Shown here piece after piece: positions 1-8,189 of a stretch of DNA of 64,000 bases. The stretch's first letter is position 1. Each line of letters opens with the position of its first letter. Where the stretch lies: NCBI GenBank assembly GCA_963774455.1, contig CAVZFD010000005.1, positions 248,001 to 312,000 on the forward strand, in the 5' to 3' direction. Source of the stretch: DATFVA01 sp963774455. Its GTDB lineage: Bacteria > Bacteroidota > Ignavibacteria > Ignavibacteriales > Ignavibacteriaceae. A program made the position numbers and the translations under genes. The notes under the pieces were generated by a model. The model saw only the letters and a program-made list of their open reading frames with translations, was not told the origin of the DNA and made no database searches.

Positions 1-516
1 ATTATGTATTTAAGGGTTTTTATAGTTGTGCTGATTTTGAACAGTAAGCTTATTGAAGTTCTATGGCTCCCGCTCTTAGTTTTTAGCATTGCAGGATTGG
101 TGATCAGTTTAATAATGTCGAAGAAATTTACAAATGGTAAACACGGTGCTATCGAATTGAATAATCCGTTCAGGTTAAAACCGGCAATATTATTTGGTGT
201 AATCTTCGGGATTGTGATATTTGCAGCAAAGGCGGCACAAGTGTATCTCGGTTCCGGAGGACTTTATGCAGCAAGCGCATTGGCAGGACTGACAAGTGTG
301 GATGCTATAGTACTTTCACTTGCAAAACTTGCGAGCGATAGTGTAACTTCAGAGGTAGCTATGACTGCTGTTATCATTGCGACCATATCCAACAACATAG
401 TTAAGGCGGTTATTTCTGCTGCCTGGGGATCCAGGGAGTTAAGAAAGTATACTTATACCGGGCTGGGGATCCTATCGGCGATATCTGTGATTTACCTGGG
501 GTTTGTATGGATATAA
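1..516 (+). CDS. DUF4010/MgtC-SapB-type membrane protein, C-terminal part (5' truncated by window)
   Basis: The reading frame is open to the left window edge, so only about the last 171 residues are seen. They are almost all hydrophobic, with roughly five membrane segments. They resemble the DUF4010 region found at the C-terminus of MgtC/SapB-type membrane proteins: a GLYAASALAGL stretch, then SVDAIVLSLAKL, then an SNNIVKAVISA segment. The function of that family is not settled (a link to Mg2+ homeostasis is proposed for MgtC itself). The ATG at position 4 is probably internal, because the frame continues upstream. A rho-independent terminator lies about 100 bases downstream. Family call moderately sure; the N-terminal half cannot be judged. 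Confidence 0.7.
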   Translation: MMYLRVFIVVLILNSKLIEVLWLPLLVFSIAGLVISLIMSKKFTNGKHGAIELNNPFRLKPAILFGVIFGIVIFAAKAAQVYLGSGGLYAASALAGLTSVDAIVLSLAKLASDSVTSEVAMTAVIIATISNNIVKAVISAAWGSRELRKYTYTGLGILSAISVIYLGFVWI

Positions 517-529
517 AAAGATTGCTTTC

Positions 530-598
530 GCTCGAAACGTTGTTTGTAATGAAGGTTAAGTGAAGGGATTGCTTCGCAATGACGGGACAAAGAGGCTT
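530..598. repeat. Intergenic GATTGCTTCGC / AATGAC element
   Basis: The stretch holds two degenerate copies of a phrase of the type GATTGCTTCGC followed by AATGAC. The second copy reads gattgcttcgcaatgacggg. The same phrase recurs, much expanded, at 44883-45080, so it is a dispersed non-coding repeat in this genome. It lies between a gene end and a terminator. No function can be read from it. Confidence 0.5.
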
Positions 599-613
599 GT
601 ACGTAAGGAAGAT

Positions 614-655
614 AAAAGAGGCTGAGTTAACACTTCAACCCAGCCTCTTTTTTTG
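614..655. terminator. Rho-independent terminator, probably bidirectional
   Basis: AAAGAGGCTGAGTT pairs with the downstream arm containing CAGCCTCTTT around a short loop, and T7 follows on the plus strand. On the minus strand the arm starts with a run of A that becomes a T tail. It sits between the plus-strand DUF4010 gene and the convergent lipoprotein gene and could end both transcripts. Confidence 0.8.
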
Positions 656-669
656 TGTGAGGTTATTTC

Positions 670-1173
670 TTAATAATTATCCTTATTAGCCTTCATGTGA
701 TCTAGTACATTGTTCCATGACTGCTCTACATCATTCCAGTTCTGCCTTACGTTTGTCTGGAACTTATCCCAGTTGTCTTTTGAGGTATTGTCAATTTTAT
801 CTACTTCATTTTTCAGCTTATCTCTTTTATCTTTAAGAGCTTTTATCTGATTGTTATACCAGTCCTTTGACTGCTGACTTGCATTATCTGCTTTGTCCTG
901 CATATTATCTATCCTGTCGTTAAGATTATCTATCGCATCATTAAGATCGTCCTTAAGCTCATCTCTCTGATCGTATGTATAATCTTTATTGTAATTGAAG
1001 ATAACGACTGGTTGATTCCCTTCTGCATTTGGATTCGTACTGGGATTCGGTTTTTGATTCATGGTCGTCCCGTCAGTGTTAGTACGGTTCTCGTTGCTTC
1101 TGTCAGAGCAAGAGGTGAATATGAACACCATAAACACGCTTACCACGAGTGATAAAACAATTTTCCTATTCAT
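670..1173 (-). CDS. Coiled-coil lipoprotein of unknown function
   Basis: 167 residues. The N-terminus is a lipoprotein signal peptide with lipobox FTSC (Cys22). A low-complexity Asn/Thr/Pro linker follows to about residue 50. From about residue 65 to 150 there is a highly charged heptad-like region rich in Asp, Asn and Lys, predicted as a long coiled coil. It is probably anchored to an envelope membrane and faces the periplasm. It lies 36 bases downstream of the 49-aa lmo0937-type membrane protein on the same strand, so the two probably form an operon; small proteins of that kind are often stress-associated. No enzymatic motif is visible and I cannot assign a specific role. Confidence 0.75.
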   Translation of the reverse strand: MNRKIVLSLVVSVFMVFIFTSCSDRSNENRTNTDGTTMNQKPNPSTNPNAEGNQPVVIFNYNKDYTYDQRDELKDDLNDAIDNLNDRIDNMQDKADNASQQSKDWYNNQIKALKDKRDKLKNEVDKIDNTSKDNWDKFQTNVRQNWNDVEQSWNNVLDHMKANKDNY

Positions 1174-1209
1174 AATTTTTCCTATCCTGTTAATTAATAA
1201 TTCTTTGAT

Positions 1210-1359
1210 TTATAATATTCTTCGTCCCTGTATCAACCTGATTATAAGAACGATAACGGCAATAACTAATAAAACGTGGATAAAGCCGCCAAGTGTATAG
1301 GCCGTTACTACTCCCAGCAGCCAGAGGATCAGAAGGATCACAATAATTGTCCACAGCAT
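1210..1359 (-). CDS. lmo0937-type small membrane protein (49 aa)
   Basis: A 49-residue frame starts with ATG at 1359 and stops with TAA at 1210, with a good ribosome-binding site (GAGGAG) six bases upstream. The protein begins MLWTIIVILLILWLLG and has two hydrophobic segments separated by a YTLGGFIHVLL turn, ending in the basic tail RLIQGRRIL. This matches the lmo0937/YtjA-like family of very short membrane proteins, widespread in bacteria and of unknown molecular function. It is followed on the same strand by a coiled-coil lipoprotein. A longer open frame at 1190-1438 on the same strand is out of frame with it and has no family features. Confidence 0.85.
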   Translation of the reverse strand: MLWTIIVILLILWLLGVVTAYTLGGFIHVLLVIAVIVLIIRLIQGRRIL

Positions 1360-1545
1360 GTTTACTCCTCAAAATGATTGTTTCTGATATGGCAACAAAA
1401 TATTGGTAGACAGCCCCATTCACTATTATTACAGTCACAGTAAAGCGATAGTGTGATCAAGAATGAAATGACCAAAACAGGAATTTATTTCCTGTTTTTG
1501 AATGATATAGTTATTTTTACTGCAATAATTTATCCTTAACGATCA

Positions 1546-2275
1546 TTGAACAATTATAAACTAATAATACAGTATGACGGAACCGGTTACTCCGGGTGGC
1601 AGATTCAGCAGGGCCAGATGACCGTCCAGCAGAAGATCACGGAATCAATTGAGATTATTATAAAGGAAAGTGTAAACCTGGTAGGATCAGGGAGAACTGA
1701 CACCGGCGTGCACGCGCTGGGGCAGACGGCTAACTTCAGGACAGGACAGGAAATCGATGAGCAAAGATTCCGTTATTCACTTAACTCCGTTCTGCCGAAG
1801 GATATTTCAATTATTAAAGCGGAAAAGGTTAAGCGAGAATTTTCACGCAAGGTTTGATGCAAGGAAACGATTGTATATTTACCTTATTTCTAAGTCTAAA
1901 TCCCCGTTTTATTATAAATATTCATGGTTCTATCATTTTAACATCGATTGTAAAGCGCTGAATGACCTTACTTTATCAATTTTGGGAAGACAGGATTTCA
2001 GTTCATTTTCACGGAAGAATTCCGACACCCTAAATATGATGTGTGAAATTTACGGGGCCCGCTGGAAGGAAACCCGGGGAATGGTGATATTTAATATCTC
2101 GGCCGACAGGTTCCTGCATGGCATGGTGCGTACGATTACAGGAACTCTGCTTAATGCGTTAAAGAACAACCTTGGCAGGGAATACCTGGAAGAAGTTATC
2201 AGCGCCCGGAACCGTGAAACAGCTGCAGAAGCAGTTCCTGCAAAAGGATTGTTTCTTTTCAAGGTAAAGTATTAA
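1546..2275 (+). pseudogene. truA: tRNA pseudouridine(38-40) synthase TruA, broken by a one-base frameshift
   Basis: TruA modifies U38-U40 in tRNA anticodon arms. The 5' part starts at TTG 1546 and carries the N-terminal QYDGTGYSGWQ motif and the catalytic GRTDTG motif with Asp52. The 3' part continues in another frame with SENFHARFDARKR and the C-terminal region FLHGMVRTITGTLL. Alignment in the head expects V-S-E-N-F-H-A-R-F directly, which requires removing one base at about 1831 (sequence gtt-a-agc-gag). Joined, the product would be about 242 residues, the usual TruA length. There is no homopolymer at the site. This is either a real inactivating mutation or an error in the assembled sequence; the absence of any other decay favours an error or a very recent change. 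Confidence 0.85.
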
Positions 2276-2277
2276 GT

Positions 2278-2338
2278 CAAGGAAAAAGGAAAAAGGAAAA
2301 AGTAAAAAGGAAGAACAAGGAACAAGGAAAAAGGAAAA
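2278..2338 (+). repeat. Polypurine GGAAAAA tract
   Basis: About 60 bases made almost only of A and G, with repeated GGAAAAA/AAGGAAC units, fill the gap between truA and the next gene. An 18-mer (2293-2310) reappears exactly on the opposite strand at 33820-33837. The end of the tract provides the AAGGA ribosome-binding site of the following gene. Confidence 0.7.
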
Positions 2339-2808
2339 TGGAATTTCTCTCGCAGCTTCACCCCCAGATAGTTCACTTCCCGATTGCATTTATGGCAATC
2401 TATGCCGTGCTTGAAATAACAGGTATATTATCGGGAAGGGAATTCTTTCAAAAGGCAGCATATCTTTTTCTTTTTCTGGGGGTGCTTAGTGCGGTTGCCG
2501 CTGTTATTACGGGCAACCAGGCTGCTGAGATTGCTTCGAGTTGGAAGGATAAGGGCGCGGTAATTCCAACCAGGCTGATTTCAGAACACGAGGAATATGC
2601 TACGATTACTTTGTGGTATTTTACGGGACTGCTGGTGCTGAGGACATTCCTTCTACTTAAGAAAAAATTCCGTGGAATTATAAAATATCTTTTTATTCTG
2701 CTTGCGGTGATAGGCTTATATTTTGTTTATCAGACAGGAGGTCATGGAGGAAAATTGGTATATGATCATGGGGTCGGTACTGAACTTAAAAAAGATGAGA
2801 TTAAATGA
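2338..2808 (+). CDS. DUF2231 domain membrane protein
   Basis: 156 residues with four predicted membrane segments (about 10-30, 40-62, 86-106, 113-132). The start HPQIVHFPIAF, with His8 and His13, and the later TGGHGG motif are typical of DUF2231 proteins. The conserved histidines suggest haem or metal binding, but that is not shown here. The family is often found near cytochromes or other respiratory membrane proteins. The ATG at 2338 directly follows a purine tract that serves as ribosome-binding site. The stop overlaps the start of the next membrane protein by four bases (ATGA), so the two are probably translated together. Confidence 0.85.
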   Translation: MEFLSQLHPQIVHFPIAFMAIYAVLEITGILSGREFFQKAAYLFLFLGVLSAVAAVITGNQAAEIASSWKDKGAVIPTRLISEHEEYATITLWYFTGLLVLRTFLLLKKKFRGIIKYLFILLAVIGLYFVYQTGGHGGKLVYDHGVGTELKKDEIK

Positions 2809-3614
2809 GCCGGAGGAGTGAGAACTTGAATTATTCAAGGATTATTCTTGCGGTACTTTTGGTTAATGCGGCAGGAATTGCGCTGAGATATTTCGAACTG
2901 GATACCTACTTTATATTACTGGGATTCCGCTTTCACCTTAGCTGCCTGGTTCCTTTTGTAATGCTGCTGACTAAAGAGAACCTCTCTGAACTTTGGATAT
3001 CATTAAAAAAACCTCCCTTCAGGAGGAAGATCATCCCTTTTTTCTGGATATTATTCTCTCTGGCTGCTGTGTTTGTTTACTTCTACTCTGGTAAACATAT
3101 TAAACAAGGCGACCCGGATTATTTTTACGAATTCGGGTTATCTTCAATCTTTGATTATCCCATTTATCTCGTCTGGAATTTCCCCCAGATGCTTATGCTT
3201 TTTATGACTCTTTTAGTATTTACCAAATCGGGAAATCTAACCTATTTAAAAGTATTCGCGGGAATTGTGCTGTTATTCGGGTTTGAATTCATTCCCTTAA
3301 CAAGCGATTTCGCCCCGTTCAGTGCAGCATCATTCATTCTGCTGGCTTTAACTGCATCTTTTTTTGTAACCAGGCTTCAGAACATTTACTGGTTTGCTTT
3401 TATCATTTTTAGCTCGGTGTGGAGTATAATTCTTTTATTCGGAAGTGGATCGGAGACTGTTATAAATATATTCTTTGCAAGGGAGTACAGCAGCTGGGAT
3501 GGATTTTTTGAGGCAGGCAAGGATTATTCAGCTTACATAATACCTTCATTTTTCTTCATTCTCCTCGCTATTACTTTATTTTATATGATGCTTTACAGAA
3601 AAAAAATTACCTGA
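2805..3614 (+). CDS. Multi-pass membrane protein of unknown function
   Basis: Up to 269 residues, nearly all hydrophobic, with about eight predicted membrane segments and a basic loop after the second (KKPPFRRK). No catalytic motif or recognised family signature is visible. The ATG at 2805 overlaps the stop of the DUF2231 gene. However, a strong GGAGGAG ribosome-binding site at 2812-2818 stands at good distance before a TTG at 2826, so the real protein may start with MNYSRIILAV and be seven residues shorter. Tight coupling suggests it works with the DUF2231 protein, perhaps in the same membrane complex; this is inference. Confidence 0.65.
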   Translation: MSRRSENLNYSRIILAVLLVNAAGIALRYFELDTYFILLGFRFHLSCLVPFVMLLTKENLSELWISLKKPPFRRKIIPFFWILFSLAAVFVYFYSGKHIKQGDPDYFYEFGLSSIFDYPIYLVWNFPQMLMLFMTLLVFTKSGNLTYLKVFAGIVLLFGFEFIPLTSDFAPFSAASFILLALTASFFVTRLQNIYWFAFIIFSSVWSIILLFGSGSETVINIFFAREYSSWDGFFEAGKDYSAYIIPSFFFILLAITLFYMMLYRKKIT

Positions 3615-3718
3615 AAAAATCAGCGGGGTTTATTTAGAAATTGAGATTGTATTTCTGTAAATTGCACAGGTTGTCCTCTAAGTTCCGGTTGAATTTTAAC
3701 ATATACCCTGGTTTTGAA

Positions 3719-4795
3719 ATGAAAAAAATTATACTCTTAGTTTTATTTGCTTTAGCAGGTTCCTTATCTTTTGCACAGCAGGCAAGTGATTATTTTCCTC
3801 AGGACCAGGGGTATAGATGGGACTACAAAGTTATCCCGCTGGATTCTGCAAATAATGAAATTGATTCTCTGACATATTTCAGGGTTGATTCTTTTGCCGT
3901 TGTAACAAATTTTATGGGACGAAGTGCTGATATTGTTTTGTCGAAAAACGGGACATATAACCTGATAAATTATATGCCCTATACCGATAGTTCTTTCTTT
4001 TCGTTTGATAATGCCGATGGCTACCAGTATTTCAGAGTTTCCAATCTCGGCAGCCTGACTGCGCTGCTGGATACAATAGGTCTTGATTCAACCGTTCTGG
4101 GTGTAATTCAATCGCTTGAGAACTGGTATTCTGTTTTCCGGTTCGGACAGGCAGTCAATAACGGCTACACCATATTCACAAAGGATACGTCACTGAACCT
4201 TGGCGGAACCAACTTTCCACTTCGATTCGGGTATCTTGGCAAAAGGCTGGATGATGAAACGATCCAGACAGAAGCCGGAACGTTCACCTGTAAAAAGTTT
4301 CTTTTATCGACAACAGTCAGTTACCTTTTCGGTCCTATTCCCATAGAATTCATTCGGCTGGAAACTACAAAATGGATAGCTCAGAATAACTGGCTGGTTC
4401 AGGAAATAATGCCTTCCAGGACAATTGATCTGACTGTGATCGGTTACGGAAGTGTTAATGTACCGGGGCTAAAGACTGAACTGATACCAATGATAACAGA
4501 CGTTGAAACATCACTTTATTCTCCGGCTGAATTTGAGCTGCAGCAGAATTATCCTAATCCTTTCAATCCGGAGACAAAGATCAGGTTCAGGCTTCCGGAA
4601 AGCGGTAATGTAACATTAAAGGTATATGATATCCTCGGCAATGAAGTGATGACGCTGCTTGAAGGTGAAAAGAGTACAGGAGAATATGCAGTTACTTTTA
4701 GTCCCGACAGAGCAGGCTTATCGAGCGGTGTATATATATACGAGCTTAAGTTCAAAGGAATGCTTTTATCACACAAAATGGTTTATATTAAATAA
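3719..4795 (+). CDS. Secreted protein with T9SS type A sorting domain
   Basis: 358 residues from the ATG at 3719; upstream in-frame codons add no signal-peptide character. A Sec signal peptide covers about residues 1-20 (cleavage after SLSFA). The body is beta-rich and not recognised. The last 80 residues form a type IX secretion C-terminal domain, starting QQNYPNPFNPETKI and ending GVYIYELKFKGMLLSHKMVYIK-like strands. Such proteins cross the outer membrane through the T9SS and are released or attached to the cell surface after removal of the domain. The gene stands alone with about 100 bases upstream. Function of the passenger is unknown. Confidence 0.85.
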   Translation: MKKIILLVLFALAGSLSFAQQASDYFPQDQGYRWDYKVIPLDSANNEIDSLTYFRVDSFAVVTNFMGRSADIVLSKNGTYNLINYMPYTDSSFFSFDNADGYQYFRVSNLGSLTALLDTIGLDSTVLGVIQSLENWYSVFRFGQAVNNGYTIFTKDTSLNLGGTNFPLRFGYLGKRLDDETIQTEAGTFTCKKFLLSTTVSYLFGPIPIEFIRLETTKWIAQNNWLVQEIMPSRTIDLTVIGYGSVNVPGLKTELIPMITDVETSLYSPAEFELQQNYPNPFNPETKIRFRLPESGNVTLKVYDILGNEVMTLLEGEKSTGEYAVTFSPDRAGLSSGVYIYELKFKGMLLSHKMVYIK

Positions 4796-4852
4796 TAATT
4801 TTTAGTTAACAATAATTTCTTTATACAAAATCCTAACAGGGGTTTATCAATT

Positions 4853-6706
4853 ATGCGCAGCTTATTACAGAAGGAAGAATATTTTCCGGAAACAACCGGA
4901 ACTTTAGCTTTACCCTCAAGAGAAGAAATAGAAGAAAAGTTTAAATGGAATTTGAATGATATCTATGAATCTGCTGAAGACTGGGAAGCCGACTTCAGTT
5001 GGATCCAGGATAATCTCGACAGGTTTAAAAACTTTGCCGGGATGATAGGTGATAGTTCCGAAAAGCTGCTTGAATGTCTGAAGTTTGATGATGAAGTGGG
5101 TATTAAGCTTGAGAGGCTGTATCTCTATACAATGCTGGCGAAGGACAGCGACCTGAGAGTGGGTAAATATCAGTCGATGGACGAGCGCGTAAAATCGCTT
5201 TACTCACGTGTATCAACCGTCAGTTCCTTCATTAAGCCTGAGCTGCTGAGTATACCGGAAGATAAGCTGACCGGGATGGTAAGCTCAAACGCTGAACTGA
5301 AAGTATACCGCCATTCTCTGGAAGATCTTTTAAGGAAGAAGTCACACACTCTATCACAGAAGGAGGAAGAGTTGCTTGCACTTGCAGGCGACCTGACCCC
5401 GACATCTTACAATGTTTTCTCGATGTTTACGAATGCCGACCTGAAGTTCCCTGTCATATTGGATGAGAATGAGAACGAGGTTCAGCTTTCGCACGGCAGA
5501 TTCTACGCTGCGATGTATTCAGCAGACCGGGATTTCAGAGAACGATCATTTAAAGCTTATTTCAAACCTTTTGTTGAATATGCAAACACACTTTCTGTTT
5601 TATTTTCGGGAAGCCTGAAGTCGAATATATTCGAAGCAAAGGCGAGGAAGTACGGCAGCGCAAGGGAAGCGGCGCTTGACAGGAATAACATCTCCATCTC
5701 CGTTTACGACAACCTGGTAAAGACGGTGAATGAGAACCTTTCACCTATGTATCGCTGGGCTGCTATGAAGAAAAAAATATTGGGACTTAAGGAATTGCAT
5801 CCTTATGATGTATACGTTACTCTGTTCCCGGCATCATTCGACAGGAAGTATTCTTATGAAGAAGCAAAAAATATAGTCGTGGAATCATTAAAACCGCTCG
5901 GTGAAAATTATCTGAGCTCGCTTAAGACCGCATTTGAAAACAGGTGGATAGATGTTTATGAAACACAAGCAAAAAAGAGCGGGGCTTATTCTTCAGGAAC
6001 GACTTTCGGCGTGCATCCATATGTACTGCTGAACTGGACAGATCTGTTAAACGACGTATTTACTTTGAGTCACGAAATGGGTCACAATATGCATTCATAT
6101 TATACGGGAAAAACCCAGCCTTTTGTTTATTCCAATTACACAATATTCCTGGCGGAAGTAGCATCAACTTTCAACGAGTCGCTTCTGCTCGAGTATTTTA
6201 TAAAAATGGCGGAGACCCGTGAAGAGAAATTATATTTTATAGAAAAATATCTTAACAATGTAACTTCCACCTTCTACAGGCAGACGATGTTTGCGGAATT
6301 TGAAGCGCTGGTTTACGATAAAACCGAAAAAGGTATGGCACTTAATTCAGGGGATCTCTGTTCATTATACAAGGATATTTACAGGAAGTACTGGGGTCCC
6401 GAAATGGTGATAGACAGCGAGGAGGAATTCACCTGGGCGAGGGTGCCTCACTTCTACTATAATTTTTATGTATACCAGTATGCAACCGGGTTTGCGGCCT
6501 CTGAAGTTCTTGCACAGAAAGTGCTCAGGGAGGGTCAGCCTGCAGTTGAAAAATACCTGAATTTCCTCAGATCAGGCAGTTCCGATTATTCAATTAATAT
6601 TCTTGCGGGAGCAGGTGTGGATATGAATTCTCCCGACCCTATCCTTGCTGTTACGAAGAAAATGAATATGCTGCTTGATGAAGCGGAAGAACTAATTAAC
6701 GAATAG
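4853..6706 (+). CDS. pepF: Oligoendopeptidase F (M3 family metallopeptidase)
   Basis: 617 residues, normal for PepF. It hydrolyses short peptides in the cytoplasm; no signal peptide is present. The zinc site HEMGH is at residues 407-411, with the downstream Glu of the LAEVASTFNE segment as the third ligand. The N-terminal half is the helical M3B region (KFKWNLNDIYES start) and the C-terminal end carries the FYYNFYVYQYATGF substrate-binding strip. An AGGGG ribosome-binding site precedes ATG 4853. It stands between a T9SS cargo gene and the IMPDH-like gene without obvious coupling. Confidence 0.93.
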   Translation: MRSLLQKEEYFPETTGTLALPSREEIEEKFKWNLNDIYESAEDWEADFSWIQDNLDRFKNFAGMIGDSSEKLLECLKFDDEVGIKLERLYLYTMLAKDSDLRVGKYQSMDERVKSLYSRVSTVSSFIKPELLSIPEDKLTGMVSSNAELKVYRHSLEDLLRKKSHTLSQKEEELLALAGDLTPTSYNVFSMFTNADLKFPVILDENENEVQLSHGRFYAAMYSADRDFRERSFKAYFKPFVEYANTLSVLFSGSLKSNIFEAKARKYGSAREAALDRNNISISVYDNLVKTVNENLSPMYRWAAMKKKILGLKELHPYDVYVTLFPASFDRKYSYEEAKNIVVESLKPLGENYLSSLKTAFENRWIDVYETQAKKSGAYSSGTTFGVHPYVLLNWTDLLNDVFTLSHEMGHNMHSYYTGKTQPFVYSNYTIFLAEVASTFNESLLLEYFIKMAETREEKLYFIEKYLNNVTSTFYRQTMFAEFEALVYDKTEKGMALNSGDLCSLYKDIYRKYWGPEMVIDSEEEFTWARVPHFYYNFYVYQYATGFAASEVLAQKVLREGQPAVEKYLNFLRSGSSDYSINILAGAGVDMNSPDPILAVTKKMNMLLDEAEELINE

Positions 6707-6712
6707 CACTTA

Positions 6713-6757
6713 GCAATTTAGAATTGACAATTAAGAATTAACAATTAACAATTATTC
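6713..6757. repeat. AT-rich AATTAACAATT simple repeat
   Basis: Between pepF and the next gene the sequence is built from variations of aattgacaatt, aagaattaacaatt and aacaatt. These are imperfect tandem units of about 7-12 bases that are partly self-complementary. It is a low-complexity intergenic element; no gene or regulator is visible in it. Confidence 0.45.
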
Positions 6758-6772
6758 GAAATACAGAGTCAG

Positions 6773-7789
6773 ATGAAAGTTTACACTAAAAGAGAATTAA
6801 ACGAATTCAACCAGTCATTAACTTATGATGATATAAGTCTTATCCCCACAGCAGTTTCACGTATTAAATCAAGGACAGAAGCAAATACGGCGTGCGAATT
6901 TTTAGGTGAGAATCTAAACCTTCCTGTGTTGTCGAGTCCCATGGATACCGTTACAGGAGTTGAGATGGCTAAAGAACTGAGTCGGCTGGGATGCATAGGC
7001 ATTCTGAACAGGTTCGATTCATCGCTGGAAGATGTTCTGCATGATCAGAAAAACGGAGTGAACCTGAAGGCGGTTTCAGTCGCACTGAATACACCGATGG
7101 AAAAAGTTGAGAAACTGGCGGAGAAGAATTATATAATTTGTATTGATACTGCCAATGCTAATAATAAAGCCGTCCTTTGTCATACTGAGGAAATCAAGAA
7201 GAAGTTTAATGTAAGGATTATCCTGGGCAATATTGCGCATGGGGCTTCGCTGGAACAGCTTGAATCTGCAGGTGCAGATGCGGTGAGAGTTGGAATCGGC
7301 AGCGGAAGCGTATGCACAACCTCGATACAGACCGGCATTGGAATCGGACAGGTATCTTCTTTGCTTAATGTGCTTTATTCACGCCGTGACAAAAAGCTGA
7401 AGATTAAAGTTATTGCTGACGGCGGAATTAAGAGTTCCGGCGATGCTGCGAAGGCCATTGCTCTCGGTGCGGATGTAGTTATGCTGGGAAGGCTGCTTTC
7501 GGGTACCAAGGAGACTCCCGGTGAAGTAATAAAATATAACGGTCAGTTGTGGAAGAAGTACCGCGGCTCTGCCTCATTCGGAGTTAAAATGAGGAACGAG
7601 TTTATTGAAGGTGAAGAAACGATGGTGCCTTACAAAGGTGTGGTGAAGAGCGTAATCGACGGTATTTCCGACGGACTTAGAAGTTCGATGAGTTATATGG
7701 ACTGTCTTAACCTGGAAGAGTTGAGAAGGATAGATACATTTGCTATACTGAGCAACAGCTCATACCTCGAACGCCTCCCTAAGATATAA
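6773..7789 (+). CDS. IMP dehydrogenase/GMP reductase family protein without CBS domains
   Basis: 338 residues forming one (beta/alpha)8 barrel. It starts with the LTYDDISLIPT motif and has the SSPMDTVTG segment, the catalytic loop GIGSGSVCTTS with Cys181, the phosphate-binding DGGIKSSGD strand and MLGRLLSGT. IMP dehydrogenases normally have about 490 residues with a CBS pair inserted after the second strand; here that insert is absent, as in GMP reductase. The flap region after KKYRGSASFG lacks the Arg-Tyr pair that activates water in IMP dehydrogenase, which favours a GMP-reductase-like (GMP to IMP) activity. True substrate is uncertain. No neighbouring purine genes. Confidence 0.8.
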   Translation: MKVYTKRELNEFNQSLTYDDISLIPTAVSRIKSRTEANTACEFLGENLNLPVLSSPMDTVTGVEMAKELSRLGCIGILNRFDSSLEDVLHDQKNGVNLKAVSVALNTPMEKVEKLAEKNYIICIDTANANNKAVLCHTEEIKKKFNVRIILGNIAHGASLEQLESAGADAVRVGIGSGSVCTTSIQTGIGIGQVSSLLNVLYSRRDKKLKIKVIADGGIKSSGDAAKAIALGADVVMLGRLLSGTKETPGEVIKYNGQLWKKYRGSASFGVKMRNEFIEGEETMVPYKGVVKSVIDGISDGLRSSMSYMDCLNLEELRRIDTFAILSNSSYLERLPKI

Positions 7790-7830
7790 GTTCAGGGATA
7801 TTATTTCGAATATAACCCTTATTTCCCTCA

Positions 7831-7857
7831 ACCTGCCTGGCAAATTGTCAGGCGGGT
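7831..7857. repeat. Inverted repeat ACCTGCCTG / CAGGCGGGT
   Basis: Nine-base arms separated by nine bases, with one T-G pair, form a stable GC-rich hairpin in AT-rich surroundings. No T tail follows closely. It resembles the CTGCC/GGCAG palindrome at 40636-40652 and may belong to the same dispersed repeat type. Confidence 0.5.
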
Positions 7858-8017
7858 GAAATCCTAAGTCACATTCATACCCTTAATGTTGTTTTAGTCC
7901 TGGTCATTCATCGTCAGTCCAAATCTATTTCAGATATACATAAAGGCTATATAGAACCCTCGCTCTTACTCCTGGTGGTCCCCTGGTCGCCAGAATTAAA
8001 TATGTCTTTTCTACGTT

Positions 8018-8072
8018 CCAAATACTTACTAAATGCGCACTAAATGCGCTCTAAATGCGCTTCAAATACCGG
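8018..8072. repeat. 11-bp tandem repeat array, three good copies
   Basis: Three consecutive 11-base units ctaaatgcgc(a/t) occupy 8029-8039, 8040-8050 and 8051-8061. Degenerate units of the same phase flank them on both sides (ccaaatactta and tcaaataccgg). The period equals about one helical turn, which would place the same edge of each unit on one DNA face. A second array of 11-base period, with an unrelated unit, lies at 12501-12544. Confidence 0.75.
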
Positions 8073-8189
8073 ATTTCCAAAGGCGCTGTTCTGGAAACAC
8101 GCATCATTATGTCTTTGATCACCATCAATATTTGATTTACTCTTAGAATATTTAATAAATTTATTTTTTGAATATTTCGAAAGAATCCA

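Larger units (their letters stand above)
7790..8189. other. 400-base gene-free region with two small repeats
   Basis: No coding frame is convincing here. The region holds an inverted repeat (7831-7857) and an 11-bp tandem array (8018-8072), listed separately. The last 80 bases before the S9 peptidase gene are AT-rich and should hold its promoter, but no box fits the consensus exactly. Confidence 0.5.

Noticed and set aside
1190..1438. 82-codon minus-strand open frame
   Set aside because: It overlaps the well-supported 49-aa lmo0937-type gene in another frame and its translation lacks any domain character.
3641..3718. Longer start for the T9SS cargo at 3641
   Set aside because: The upstream extension lacks hydrophobic character and would bury the clear signal peptide that begins at 3719.
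8018..8072. Possible CRISPR array
   Set aside because: Units are 11 bases, directly adjacent and without spacers; no cas gene is present in the window.
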